In this document: positions 17,689 through 25,654 of the stretch, in pieces
Position numbering within the stretch: position 1 is the stretch's first letter
How the letters are laid out: the number at the start of each line of letters is the position of its first letter
NCBI GenBank assembly: GCA_965219515.1
Contig: OZ244776.1
Coordinates: 3,968,001 to 4,032,000, forward strand
DNA length: 64,000 bases
Origin: Ilyomonas sp965219515
GTDB lineage: Bacteria; Bacteroidota; Bacteroidia; Chitinophagales; Chitinophagaceae
Direction: 5' to 3'
Translations under genes and position numbers: made by a program
Notes under the pieces: generated by a model
The model's input: the letters and a program-made list of their open reading frames with translations, nothing else
Database searches by the model: none
What the model was told of the DNA's origin: nothing

Positions 17689-18408
17689 ATGCTTCCAAAG
17701 TACAAACGAATCGTTTTAAAATTATCCGGCGAATCTTTTTCGGGCAACAGAACCAACAGCTTTGAACCTTTTTCTTCCGAAATTATTGAGCAGTATGCCA
17801 ACGACATTAAAACTGTTACCGACCTTGGCGTGCAGGTAGCCATTGTAATTGGCGGCGGCAATATTTATCGCGGCATGAACGAAGCCGAAAGCGGCATAGA
17901 GCGTGCGCACGGCGATTATATGGGCATGTTGGCCACCATGATAAATGGCATGGCCATGCAGGCGATGCTCGAAAAAATCGGCGTTTATACGCGCCTGCAA
18001 AGCGCCATTAAAATGGAGCAGGTGGCAGAACCATACATTCGCCGCAAAGCCATCAGGCATTTAGAAAAAGGGCGCGTGGTAATATTCGGTGCCGGCACAG
18101 GCAATCCTTATTTTACAACAGACACCGCAGGTTCGTTACGTGCCATAGAAATTAAAGCCGATGTAATTTTGAAAGGCACGCGCGTAGATGGCATCTATAC
18201 CGCCGATCCCGAAAAAGATTTAACCGCTACCCGCTACGAAAAAATAACCTATCATGAATGTATTGGCCGCAATTTGAAAGTGATGGACATGACTGCCTTT
18301 ACGCTTTGCATGGAAAACAGTCTGCCCATTATTGTATTTGATATGAACAAGCCGGGAAATTTATTGGAGGTTGTATTGGGAATGAATGTAGGAACACTGG
18401 TATCATAG
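17689..18408 (+). CDS. pyrH: UMP kinase
   Basis: Phosphorylates UMP to UDP in pyrimidine nucleotide synthesis; a cytoplasmic homohexamer of the amino-acid kinase fold. The start at 17689 gives MLPKYKRIVLKLSGESF, the usual N-terminus; the longer frame from 17617 runs into repeat sequence. Visible motifs are KLSGESF (phosphate binding), VIGGGNIYRG, GDYMGMLAT, the acceptor region FGAGTGNPYFTTDTAGSLRA and VDGIYTADP. The length of 239 residues is normal. In many bacteria frr follows pyrH, but here the downstream region is degraded sequence. Confidence 0.97.
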   Translation: MLPKYKRIVLKLSGESFSGNRTNSFEPFSSEIIEQYANDIKTVTDLGVQVAIVIGGGNIYRGMNEAESGIERAHGDYMGMLATMINGMAMQAMLEKIGVYTRLQSAIKMEQVAEPYIRRKAIRHLEKGRVVIFGAGTGNPYFTTDTAGSLRAIEIKADVILKGTRVDGIYTADPEKDLTATRYEKITYHECIGRNLKVMDMTAFTLCMENSLPIIVFDMNKPGNLLEVVLGMNVGTLVS

Positions 18409-18605
18409 CCTTTTTAATATGGTAAGATTATTTTGTAATTGAAACATAACTTATTCCGATACTTCAGGATAGAAATAATAAAAAAATAGGCTTTATATAA
18501 GTGCCCGATCCTGTTAAACAAGAGCATGTCGTGCTTTCCTTCTTATACTCCGATGATGTTTTTTGTTATTTAATCGCGAGTAAAAATTTCATCTTTTTAT
18601 CATAA
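18409..18605. other. AT-rich non-coding spacer after pyrH
   Basis: I see no gene or clear hairpin. Together with the pseudogene that follows and the 239 bases up to the GH1 gene, this makes 664 bases without an intact gene. Confidence 0.5.
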
Positions 18606-18833
18606 TTGCAAACGATCAAAGCCAATGGTGAAGACGGCTTGACCACAGAGCATGTGTCGGGCTATATTTACCAGTTTGCCGCAGAGCTTGACCGCATGGC
18701 GGAATACGTGATGAACAACAAAGCGCCGCAAATGTCCGGCGATGAAAGTCTGCACGACCAGGTAATTATGGAAGCCATTTGTTAGTCTGCCAGCAAAGTG
18801 AGAACGATTTCCATTCCGCCAAAAAAGAAATAG
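18606..18833 (+). pseudogene. C-terminal remnant of a Gfo/Idh/MocA-family oxidoreductase
   Basis: A 76-codon stretch in one frame reads like the end of a Gfo/Idh/MocA sugar dehydrogenase: GEDGLTTEHVSGYIYQFAAE, LDRMAEYVMNNKAP, then GDESLHDQVIMEAI, a TAG at 18783-18785, and SASKVRTISIPPKKK before the final stop. The conserved family ending (NNK.P..G.E.L.D..IMEAI..SA..G..I.I) is recognisable across the internal stop. There is no start codon and nothing of the N-terminal NAD-binding domain. It is best explained as a deletion remnant. It lies 239 bases before a GH1-like hydrolase, which hints at a lost sugar-catabolic neighbour. Confidence 0.75.
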
Positions 18834-19072
18834 AAATGTGAGGAATGAATCTGTCTTTTCTCAGATGAATGGTGTTTCTTGCCCTTAGGTTTTCGTCTTT
18901 GGTAAAATAAAGAAGTCATTGTTTTAACAACGAATGGTTGCGCTTGTCATTTCCGACAAAGCCTTTCGATGTATGATGTGAATTGTGATTGCGGAATGAC
19001 GGATGACTTGCTCGTTTTGAAACAATTACTCAACAGTTTACATTAATATTCCTAACCATAAAATTAAACACA

Positions 19073-20407
19073 ATGGCATCTTTTCTTACAGAAATAAAAC
19101 ATCACTTCGGCGATGGCAACTATGCCGGTGATGAATATGGTGGCGCCAAAGGAAAGACGGGCGATGGATTGCCAACAGGCTTGCCCAATAATTTCATGTT
19201 TGCCACCGGCATCGAATGCAGTTATCCAACAATAGATAACGGCAAAACACGCCGCGATGAACTCGCAGAATGCGATCATTACAACCGCTATAAAGAAGAC
19301 CTGGGATTGGTAAAAGAAATGGGATTGAAAGTGTTGCGCTATGGCTTGCCTTATTATAATATAAGCACTGCCCCCGGCAGATATGACTGGGAATTTGCCG
19401 ACCTTGCCATGACGGAAATTAAACGCCTTGGCATCACGCCCATACTGGATTTAATGCATTTTGGTGTGCCCGACTGGATTGGCAATTTTCAAAATCCCGA
19501 ACTGCCGGTTCACTTTGCGCATTACTGCGGGCAGGTAGTGAAGCGTTATCCGTGGGTTCGCTTTTTTACACCTGTAAATGAGATTTATGTAACGGCTAAA
19601 TTCAGCGCGAAAGATGGCACCTGGAATGAGCAATTGAAGACGGACAAAGGATTTGTAACGGCGATAAAACATGCGGCGGCAGCCAGCATCATGGGCAACC
19701 AGCAGATTGCAAAGCATCGCCCCGATTGCATCATTGTGCAAAGCGAATCGGCAGAATATACGCACGAACTGAAAGCAGCGCCTACACCGGAAGTGCGTCT
19801 GCAAAACGAGCTTCGTTTTCTTTCGTTAGACTTATTGTATGCGCATCATCCCGGCGGCGAAGTGGTGAACTACTTGTATGATAACGGCATGACTCGGAAA
19901 GAATACAACTGGTTTATGGCAGGTGAGCCGCCGGGCTATCAAGTGATGGGCAACGATTATTATGGTCATAACGAAGCACTCTTATTGCCCAATGGCGAGC
20001 GGCGAACCAGCGTGGATATCTTCGGCTGGTACAACATAACGCACGATTATTACAAACGCTATCGAAAGCCCGTAATGCACACTGAAACCAATACTTTTGA
20101 CGGAGACGATGCCCCGACATGGCTTTGGAAGCAATGGGTGAATGTTCTGCGGATGCGCAGTGAGGGCGTGCCGGTGCTTGGTTTTACGTGGTATTCGCTT
20201 ATCGACCAGATTGATTGGGATAAAGGCTTAGCTAAAAAAGAAGGCATCGTGAATCCCTGCGGTTTATACGACATCAACCGTAAGCCACGCGCTGTCTCTG
20301 AATCTTATAAACATCTGCTTCAGGAATATGGACAGATTACCATTGTGCCTCATGCTGAGTTTTTTGAAGTGGGAAATCAGCCGGCGATGTTAAAAGTGAA
20401 GATATGA
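19073..20407 (+). CDS. Glycoside hydrolase family 1-like enzyme
   Basis: A 444-residue cytoplasmic (no signal peptide) TIM-barrel hydrolase related to GH1 beta-glucosidases. The probable acid/base is E170 in TPVNEIY (GH1 consensus T.NEP), and the probable nucleophile is E338 in MHTETN (consensus ITENG). The segment GLKVLRYGLPYYNISTAPGR corresponds to the GH1 region where barrel strand 2 is usually FRISI. The fold order is normal, but both active-site motifs deviate from textbook GH1, suggesting a divergent subfamily. Substrate is not predictable. The gene is flanked upstream by the oxidoreductase remnant and downstream by a shared terminator with rpsG. Confidence 0.82.
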   Translation: MASFLTEIKHHFGDGNYAGDEYGGAKGKTGDGLPTGLPNNFMFATGIECSYPTIDNGKTRRDELAECDHYNRYKEDLGLVKEMGLKVLRYGLPYYNISTAPGRYDWEFADLAMTEIKRLGITPILDLMHFGVPDWIGNFQNPELPVHFAHYCGQVVKRYPWVRFFTPVNEIYVTAKFSAKDGTWNEQLKTDKGFVTAIKHAAAASIMGNQQIAKHRPDCIIVQSESAEYTHELKAAPTPEVRLQNELRFLSLDLLYAHHPGGEVVNYLYDNGMTRKEYNWFMAGEPPGYQVMGNDYYGHNEALLLPNGERRTSVDIFGWYNITHDYYKRYRKPVMHTETNTFDGDDAPTWLWKQWVNVLRMRSEGVPVLGFTWYSLIDQIDWDKGLAKKEGIVNPCGLYDINRKPRAVSESYKHLLQEYGQITIVPHAEFFEVGNQPAMLKVKI

Positions 20408-20420
20408 AAGAATTGATTTT

Positions 20421-20457
20421 ATAAACAAAGCCCCGCATTTTGCGGGGCTTTGTTTAT
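20421..20457. terminator. Bidirectional intrinsic terminator between GH1 gene and rpsG
   Basis: A perfect 17-bp stem (20421-20437 with 20441-20457) with a TTT loop and GC-rich core gccccgca/tgcggggc. The A/T flanks give a U-tract in either direction, and the genes on both sides converge on it. Confidence 0.92.
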
Positions 20458-20475
20458 AAAGAATGTAGATTAAAT

Positions 20476-20943
20476 CTAAATTCTGAAATGCGAGAAGGCT
20501 TTGTTGGCTTCTGCCATGCGGTGCGTATCTTCTTTCTTTTTAAAAGCAGCGCCTTCACCCTTGCTGGCTGATACAATTTCATTGGCTAATTTATCTGCCA
20601 TGGTTCTGCCGTTTCTATCGCGGCTGTAACGGATAAGCCATTTGATGCTTAACGAAACTTTTCTGTCCTGGCGCACTTCCGTAGGTATCTGAAACGTAGC
20701 GCCACCAATACGACGGCTGCGTACTTCTACGGCAGGTGTAACATTAGATAAGGCACGTTTCCATATTTCGTAGCCGTCTTCATTGGTAGTTTTCGCTACT
20801 TTGTCAATGGCATCATAGAAGATATTGATTGCCGTGCTTTTTTTGCCATCCCACATCAGGTTGTTTACAAAACGCGTAACCAGCTTGTCATGATATTTTG
20901 AATCGGGTGCGAGAGGCAGCTTTTTAGCTTGCGATTTTCTCAT
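20476..20943 (-). CDS. rpsG: 30S ribosomal protein S7
   Basis: S7 nucleates assembly of the 3' domain of 16S rRNA and lies at the tRNA exit site. The 155-residue protein has the expected RRKSQ-like start (MRKSQAKKLPLAPDSKY), the core LVTRFVNNLMWDGKKSTA, the rRNA-contact segment VEVRSRRIGGATFQIPTEV and the C-terminal KKKEDTHRMAEANKAFSHFR. It lies 32 bases after rpsL and ends at a strong terminator. The elongation factor G gene that commonly follows it is not here. Confidence 0.98.
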   Translation of the reverse strand: MRKSQAKKLPLAPDSKYHDKLVTRFVNNLMWDGKKSTAINIFYDAIDKVAKTTNEDGYEIWKRALSNVTPAVEVRSRRIGGATFQIPTEVRQDRKVSLSIKWLIRYSRDRNGRTMADKLANEIVSASKGEGAAFKKKEDTHRMAEANKAFSHFRI

Positions 20944-20975
20944 TGAAAAAAGAGATTATAATTAGCTTGAATAAT

Positions 20976-21383
20976 TTATTTTTTACCTTTTGTCGGTGCA
21001 GGTGCTGCGCCGGCTTTACCCTTTTTAGTCCCGTATTTAGAGCGACTTTGTTTACGGTCTTTCACGCCGGCTGTATCAAGGCTGCCGCGAACAATATGAT
21101 AACGTACACCGGGCAAATCTTTTACACGACCGCCACGGATTAAAACAATTGAATGTTCCTGCAGGTTATGACCTTCACCCGGAATATATGCAATCACTTC
21201 TATTTTATTGGTCAACCGAACCTTGGCTACTTTGCGCAGCGCTGAATTCGGCTTTTTTGGCGTGGTGGTATATACCCTGGTGCAAACGCCGCGACGCTGC
21301 GGGCAGGCATCCAATGCTCTGGATTTGCTCTTTGCCCGGATGATTTCGCGACCTTTTCTAACTAACTGCTGTATTGTTGGCAT
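20976..21383 (-). CDS. rpsL: 30S ribosomal protein S12
   Basis: S12 is part of the decoding centre and the site of streptomycin-resistance mutations. At 135 residues it is about ten longer than the E. coli protein, because of a Lys/Ala/Pro-rich tail (KGKAGAAPAPTKGKK) common in Bacteroidota. The conserved segments are all present: the start MPTIQQLVRKGRE, TPKKPNSALRKVAKVRLTN (with the decoding-site lysine), and GGRVKDLPGVRYHIVRG. It is first gene of an rpsL-rpsG operon with a consensus promoter just upstream. Confidence 0.98.
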   Translation of the reverse strand: MPTIQQLVRKGREIIRAKSKSRALDACPQRRGVCTRVYTTTPKKPNSALRKVAKVRLTNKIEVIAYIPGEGHNLQEHSIVLIRGGRVKDLPGVRYHIVRGSLDTAGVKDRKQSRSKYGTKKGKAGAAPAPTKGKK

Positions 21384-21412
21384 TTGTAACCAATTAATTT
21401 TTTTTAGGACGG

Positions 21413-21441
21413 CAAAGGTAAGCAGCTATATATAAACTTCC
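21413..21441 (-). promoter_or_regulatory. Promoter of rpsL-rpsG
   Basis: On the minus strand a TTG (21441-21439) precedes TACCTTTG (21420-21413) with an 18-base spacer, matching the Bacteroidota sigma consensus TTG-N17-20-TAnnTTTG. The -7 element lies 29 bases from the rpsL start. Confidence 0.7.
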
Positions 21442-21529
21442 AAGAATAAAAGTTTAATTTTTGTGAATGAAAAGCATAGAACACAGATAACACGGACTTT
21501 GCATGCTGTCTGTATTAACCTGTGTTTCA

Positions 21530-22594
21530 TCACACCGGCATCAGCCAGCCATACATATCTTGCTTATTTCCTTCGCGAATATCCGTCAGGCGGCGCTTCA
21601 ATTCAGGCGCTGTCTGCCATTTGGAAACATCAAAATACATCGGGTAATCTTTATACAACAGCTCTTTAATGTAAGAAATGGTAGCTGCCGTGCCGGTGCC
21701 AAACACTTCCATGTATTTACCCGCTTCGTAGGCGGCAATCAGTTCATTTATGCTGATGTTTCTTTCTTCTACCTGCAAACCCATATCAGTCAGAATCTGT
21801 ATGGCACTGTCTCTGGTAACGCCGGCTAATATCGTCCCTTCGTCTAACGGTGGCGTAATTGCCGTATTGCCAATTATAAAAAATACATTCATGGTGCCTA
21901 CTTCCTGCAGCCATTTGTGCTCGAACGCATCGGTCCACAAAACCTGGTCGTAACCTAAATCTTTGGCTTTTTGCGCTGCCTGCAGGCTGGCGGCATAGTT
22001 GCCTGCGTTCTTGGCAAAGCCAACACCACCGGGCGCGGCACGCGTATAGGTTTCTTCTACCAGTATTTTCATCGGCGTTGCATAATAAGGGCCGGTTGGG
22101 CTAAGGAGAATTAAAAATTTATAGCTGCTGGAAGGACGCACGCCAATGGCTTCTTCAGTGGCAAACATTACCGGGCGAATGTACAATGAATGATCCGGCT
22201 TAGCAGGAATCCAGTGCTTTTCAAGCGCTACCAGTTGTTTTAAACCATCAATAAAAATTTCTTCCGGTACTTCGGGCATTTGCATTCGTACGGCAGAAAT
22301 ATTAAAGCGTTTAAAGTTTTCGTAAGGACGAAAAATATACGCGCTTCCATCGGCATGTTTGTAGGCTTTGATGCCTTCAAAAATTGCCTGTCCGTAATGC
22401 AGCGCCACCATTGACGGCAAAAAAGAAATGGGTTGAAACGGCTTGATTGCAACATCCGTCCATTCGCCGTTTTTATAATCGGCTTCCAGCATGTAATCGG
22501 AAAAATCTTTACCAAAAACCAATTTGTCGAAGCTGGTGTTCTTTAGTTTGCTTTCTGAAACTTTTGTAACCGGAAAGGCGAATGCTGTTGTCAT
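21530..22594 (-). CDS. ilvE: Branched-chain amino acid aminotransferase
   Basis: A PLP enzyme that makes the last step of valine, leucine and isoleucine synthesis (or the first of their degradation). The 354-residue length and motifs point to the large BCAT subgroup: YGQAIFEGIKAYKHADGSAYIFRP near residue 70-95, RPVMFATEE, GPYYATP, GGVGFAKNAGNYAASLQAAQKAK (containing the substrate-loop and PLP-site region), VLWTDAFEHKWLQEVGTMNVFF and GVTRDSAIQ. It is monocistronic and divergent from the next gene. A -7-like TATTTTTG lies at 22624-22617, in the short divergent spacer. Confidence 0.95.
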   Translation of the reverse strand: MTTAFAFPVTKVSESKLKNTSFDKLVFGKDFSDYMLEADYKNGEWTDVAIKPFQPISFLPSMVALHYGQAIFEGIKAYKHADGSAYIFRPYENFKRFNISAVRMQMPEVPEEIFIDGLKQLVALEKHWIPAKPDHSLYIRPVMFATEEAIGVRPSSSYKFLILLSPTGPYYATPMKILVEETYTRAAPGGVGFAKNAGNYAASLQAAQKAKDLGYDQVLWTDAFEHKWLQEVGTMNVFFIIGNTAITPPLDEGTILAGVTRDSAIQILTDMGLQVEERNISINELIAAYEAGKYMEVFGTGTAATISYIKELLYKDYPMYFDVSKWQTAPELKRRLTDIREGNKQDMYGWLMPV

Positions 22595-22656
22595 ACCTTA
22601 CATTTGTTTGCGAATGCAAAAATAAGAAAACAAGACCTGTTTAATTGTTATCCGTT

Positions 22657-23157
22657 ATGAAAATTCAGTTGCCCGGTTTTGTGCTTGCCGGTTTGTATAA
22701 AAATTCGCTGGTGATGGCAGATGATGTGCAGAAACAGCAGCCGGATGAGCCGCAAGCCACACCGGCTGCATATTTGGGAGATAATAACCAGAAAATTGCC
22801 ATTGTGGTGCAGGATGTTAACAACCGCTTTTTAGGCGAAGAAAGCCTGAAGTTGCTGGTTAATATGCTAACCGCCCTGCAGTTTACGTTGCAGGATGTTG
22901 CCATCATCAACATTGAGGCAACACCATTTACCTACAAAGAAATTGCGGAGCAGTTTCAGTCGCGCGTTTGCCTCATGTTTAACGTAACTACACAGCAAAT
23001 CGGGCTTCCGTTTCAGATGCCGGATTATAAAGTGCAATCGTTCGGGAATTGTAAATTTTTGAGCAGCGCTTCATTAGACAAAATGAAAGGCAACGGAAAA
23101 GAAGCAAAGGTGGAAAAAACAAAATTGTGGATGTGTTTGAAAAGTATTTTTGAATGA
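22657..23157 (+). CDS. Conserved hypothetical protein
   Basis: A 166-residue cytoplasmic protein I do not recognise as a named family. The start at 22657 (MKIQLPGFVLAGLYKNSLV) is preferred over an upstream TTG. A variable region rich in Gln and Pro (about 26-42) is followed by an alternating alpha/beta stretch (KIAIVVQDVNNRFL, ESLKLLVNMLTALQFTLQDVAIIN, RVCLMFNVT) and a basic C-terminus ending KLWMCLKSIFE. The pattern loosely resembles DNA polymerase III psi (HolD), which has a uracil-DNA-glycosylase-like fold and a comparable size, but that is only a guess from general shape. Divergent from ilvE; rdgB follows after 108 bases. Confidence 0.7.
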   Translation: MKIQLPGFVLAGLYKNSLVMADDVQKQQPDEPQATPAAYLGDNNQKIAIVVQDVNNRFLGEESLKLLVNMLTALQFTLQDVAIINIEATPFTYKEIAEQFQSRVCLMFNVTTQQIGLPFQMPDYKVQSFGNCKFLSSASLDKMKGNGKEAKVEKTKLWMCLKSIFE

Positions 23158-23165
23158 AGATAATT

Positions 23166-23240
23166 TCCCGCAAATGGCGCAGATAAACGCAGATTTTGTA
23201 TCTTTTTTCTGCGAAAATATGCGCTATTTGCGGGCATTAA
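23166..23240. repeat. 'CCCGCAAATGGCGCAGATAA' type dispersed inverted repeat
   Basis: The left part, cccgcaaatggcgcagat followed by aaacgcag, is mirrored by tctgcgaaaatatgcgc followed by tatttgcggg on the right. Shorter relatives occur at 36032-36086 (cccgcggatt ... cctgcggg) and near 55925-55977 (cccgcagatgccacagataaac). All are in intergenic DNA. Confidence 0.6.
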
Positions 23241-23265
23241 TTTTTTATCAATAAAAATCATATTC

Positions 23266-23880
23266 ATGCAGCCTTCTACGCTCATATTTGCTACGAACAA
23301 CCAACATAAAGTCGAAGAGATCAAGCGCATCATCGGCAATCAGTATCATGTTCTTTCTCTGGCAGAAGCAGATATTGTTGTAAACATTCCCGAACCATAC
23401 GATACGCTGGAAGAAAATGCAAAAGGCAAATCGAAAGTGATACACGAATTGACAAATCAAAATTGCTTTGGCGAAGATACCGGGCTGGAAGTGGAAGCGC
23501 TGAATGGTGAGCCGGGCGTAAAAAGCGCCCGGTATGCAGACGACGACAACAATTTTCTGAATAATATTGACAAGTTGCTGCACAACATGCAAAACAAAGC
23601 AAACCGAAAGGCTCGTTTTCGCACCGTTATTTCTCTTGTTTTAAATAGGGAACAATATGTATTTGAAGGCGTTTGCCAAGGCGAAATTACCCAAGAGAAA
23701 AGTGGCGAAGGCGGTTTTGGCTACGATGCCGTTTTTATACCCGACGGCAGCAATAAAACATTTGCGCAAATGACGATGGATGAAAAAAACACATTCAGCC
23801 ATCGCCGCATAGCAACCGAAAAGCTGATGGCATTTTTAAATAAAACAAATAATCTGCTTTTAATTAACAATAATCAATAG
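23266..23880 (+). CDS. rdgB: Non-canonical purine NTP pyrophosphatase (RdgB/HAM1)
   Basis: Hydrolyses ITP, dITP and XTP to monophosphates, keeping deaminated purines out of DNA and RNA. The 204-residue protein has the start LIFATNNQHKVEEIKRI (substrate-binding T/SxNxxK motif), the metal-binding acidic segment GEDTGLEVEALNGEPGVKSARY, and the recognition loop SGEGGFGYDAVFIPDG, followed by SHRRIATEKL. All catalytic motifs are intact. The downstream ComA-like gene has its own promoter. Confidence 0.96.
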   Translation: MQPSTLIFATNNQHKVEEIKRIIGNQYHVLSLAEADIVVNIPEPYDTLEENAKGKSKVIHELTNQNCFGEDTGLEVEALNGEPGVKSARYADDDNNFLNNIDKLLHNMQNKANRKARFRTVISLVLNREQYVFEGVCQGEITQEKSGEGGFGYDAVFIPDGSNKTFAQMTMDEKNTFSHRRIATEKLMAFLNKTNNLLLINNNQ

Positions 23881-23883
23881 CTA

Positions 23884-23910
23884 TTGCTTTCAACCCGTTG
23901 CTTATTTTTG
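23884..23910 (+). promoter_or_regulatory. Promoter of the phosphosulfolactate synthase gene
   Basis: TTG at 23884-23886 and TATTTTTG at 23903-23910 with a 16-base spacer, a good match to the Bacteroidota consensus. It lies in the 50-base gap after rdgB, 20 bases before the start codon. Confidence 0.65.
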
Positions 23911-23930
23911 CCGCCGCTAAACAACAACGA

Positions 23931-24710
23931 ATGAATTTTAATCTTCTGCAAATACCGGAGCGCACGCAGCAGCCACGCGCACACGGCATCACAATGGTAA
24001 TGGATAAAGGGCTTAGCTTAAATGAAGCTAAAAATTTTCTCAGCATTGCGCATCCTTATGTAGATTTAATAAAGCTGGGTTTCGGCACTTCGTTCGTAAC
24101 GCCAAACCTGCGCGATAAAATTGAAGTCTATCAGTCTTACAACATCCCCGTTTATTTTGGCGGAACTTTGTTTGAAGCGTTTTTAATACGCAACCAGATT
24201 GATGAATACATTGGTGTTTGCAAAGATTACGGCATTACTTATATGGAAGTAAGCGATGGCTCCATTACCATACCTCATGCGGAGAAATGCGGCTACATAG
24301 AAAAGCTTACCAAATACGGAACGGTATTAAGCGAAGTAGGCAGTAAAGATGCCGCGCACATTATTCCGCCATACAAATGGATTCAGTTGATGCAGGCAGA
24401 ACTGGAAGCCGGATCTGCTTACGTGATTGCCGAAGCGCGCGAAGGCGGTAATGTGGGCATTTACCGTGGCAGCGGCGAAGTGAGAGAAGGTTTGGTAAAT
24501 GAAATATTAACCCAGATTCCGGGCGAAAAAATATTGTGGGAAGCGCCGCAAAAAGAGCAGCAGCTTTACTTTCTGGAGTTGCTGGGATGCAATGTAAATC
24601 TGGGCAATATTGCGCCTTCCGAAATGATTCCGCTGGAAACAATGCGCCTCGGTTTGCGCGGCGATACATTTCATTTGTACCTTGACGAAGAAACAAAACA
24701 AAGAATGTAA
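23931..24710 (+). CDS. Phosphosulfolactate synthase (ComA family)
   Basis: A 259-residue TIM-barrel enzyme of the ComA family (PF02679), which in methanogens adds sulfite to phosphoenolpyruvate to start coenzyme M synthesis. The start at 23931 is chosen because it follows the promoter. Family segments are GITMVMDKGLS, YVDLIKLGFGTSFVTP, IPVYFGGTLFEAF, YMEVSDGSITI, SEVGSKD, VIAEAREGG and ILWEAPQKEQQ. Bacteroidota do not make coenzyme M; sulfolactate or cysteate for sulfonolipids is a plausible product, but this is inference. Neighbours rdgB and aroE give no pathway link. Confidence 0.9.
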   Translation: MNFNLLQIPERTQQPRAHGITMVMDKGLSLNEAKNFLSIAHPYVDLIKLGFGTSFVTPNLRDKIEVYQSYNIPVYFGGTLFEAFLIRNQIDEYIGVCKDYGITYMEVSDGSITIPHAEKCGYIEKLTKYGTVLSEVGSKDAAHIIPPYKWIQLMQAELEAGSAYVIAEAREGGNVGIYRGSGEVREGLVNEILTQIPGEKILWEAPQKEQQLYFLELLGCNVNLGNIAPSEMIPLETMRLGLRGDTFHLYLDEETKQRM

Positions 24711-24793
24711 AACACATATTCCTGCAGGGAAATCAGACGGGATTTATATATTTTACAAATACATCTGCGGGAGACATAAATCAGGCTTTTATC

Positions 24794-25528
24794 ATGCGCA
24801 CATTCGGTATCATCGGCTTTCCGCTTTCGCATTCTTTCTCGCAGAAATACTTTACCCAAAAATTTTTAGACGAATACATTAACGACGCGCTGTTTGTCAA
24901 TTTCCCCATAGACAGTATTGCCGGTTTGCCAAAATTGCTGAAGGCGGTTCCTAACCTGCAGGGATTGGCTGTTACCATTCCTTATAAAAAACAAATACTT
25001 CCTTTTCTCCATTTTGCAACAGACGACGTAAAAACCATAGGCGCCTGCAATTGCGTTACATTTAAAAATGGCAAACTGCACGGCTTTAACACCGATGTAA
25101 CCGGCTTTGAAAAATCGTTTGTCTCTCATCTGCAACCTCATCATACGCAGGCATTGATACTGGGTAGCGGCGGCGCTTCGGCGGCTGTTGTTTTTGTATT
25201 GAAGAAATTAGGTATCGCTTACAAAATGGTATCACGAACGGCAGCCGTTGATAACATGATGCGATACGAAGACATAACCAAAGATGTTTTGCAAACCCAT
25301 ACGGTAATTATCAATTGCACACCGCTTGGCACATATCCAAAAACAGATGATGCACCGGATTTGCCTTATGATTTGCTTACGCCAAAACATTATTTATTCG
25401 ATCTGGTATATAATCCGCCGCTCACCAGATTTCTTTCTCTGGGTAAAGAGCAGGGAGCTGCTATTCAGAACGGCTACGATATGCTTACCATTCAGGCAGA
25501 AGAGAACTGGAGAATATGGAATGAATGA
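24794..25528 (+). CDS. aroE: Shikimate dehydrogenase
   Basis: Reduces 3-dehydroshikimate to shikimate with NADPH. The 244-residue protein has the substrate-binding start FGIIGFPLSHSFSQKYF (Ser pair), the catalytic lysine in VTIPYKKQILPFL, the conserved NCVTFKNGKLHGFNTDVTGF, the nucleotide-binding loop ILGSGGASAAV and INCTPLGTYPKTDDAPDLP. It is slightly shorter than the E. coli enzyme (272), as usual for Bacteroidota. It starts 83 bases after the ComA-like gene and may share its transcript. Confidence 0.95.
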   Translation: MRTFGIIGFPLSHSFSQKYFTQKFLDEYINDALFVNFPIDSIAGLPKLLKAVPNLQGLAVTIPYKKQILPFLHFATDDVKTIGACNCVTFKNGKLHGFNTDVTGFEKSFVSHLQPHHTQALILGSGGASAAVVFVLKKLGIAYKMVSRTAAVDNMMRYEDITKDVLQTHTVIINCTPLGTYPKTDDAPDLPYDLLTPKHYLFDLVYNPPLTRFLSLGKEQGAAIQNGYDMLTIQAEENWRIWNE

Positions 25529-25654
25529 TGCCACACAAATGGCACGGATTGCAAGCTTGTAACAGTACGATTTTGCACTGAATAAGTAAGTGATAACTTT
25601 AGTTTGAATTGTATTGTTTGGTATTTGTTTGCCTTGCCTCGCTTTATTTTTTAT

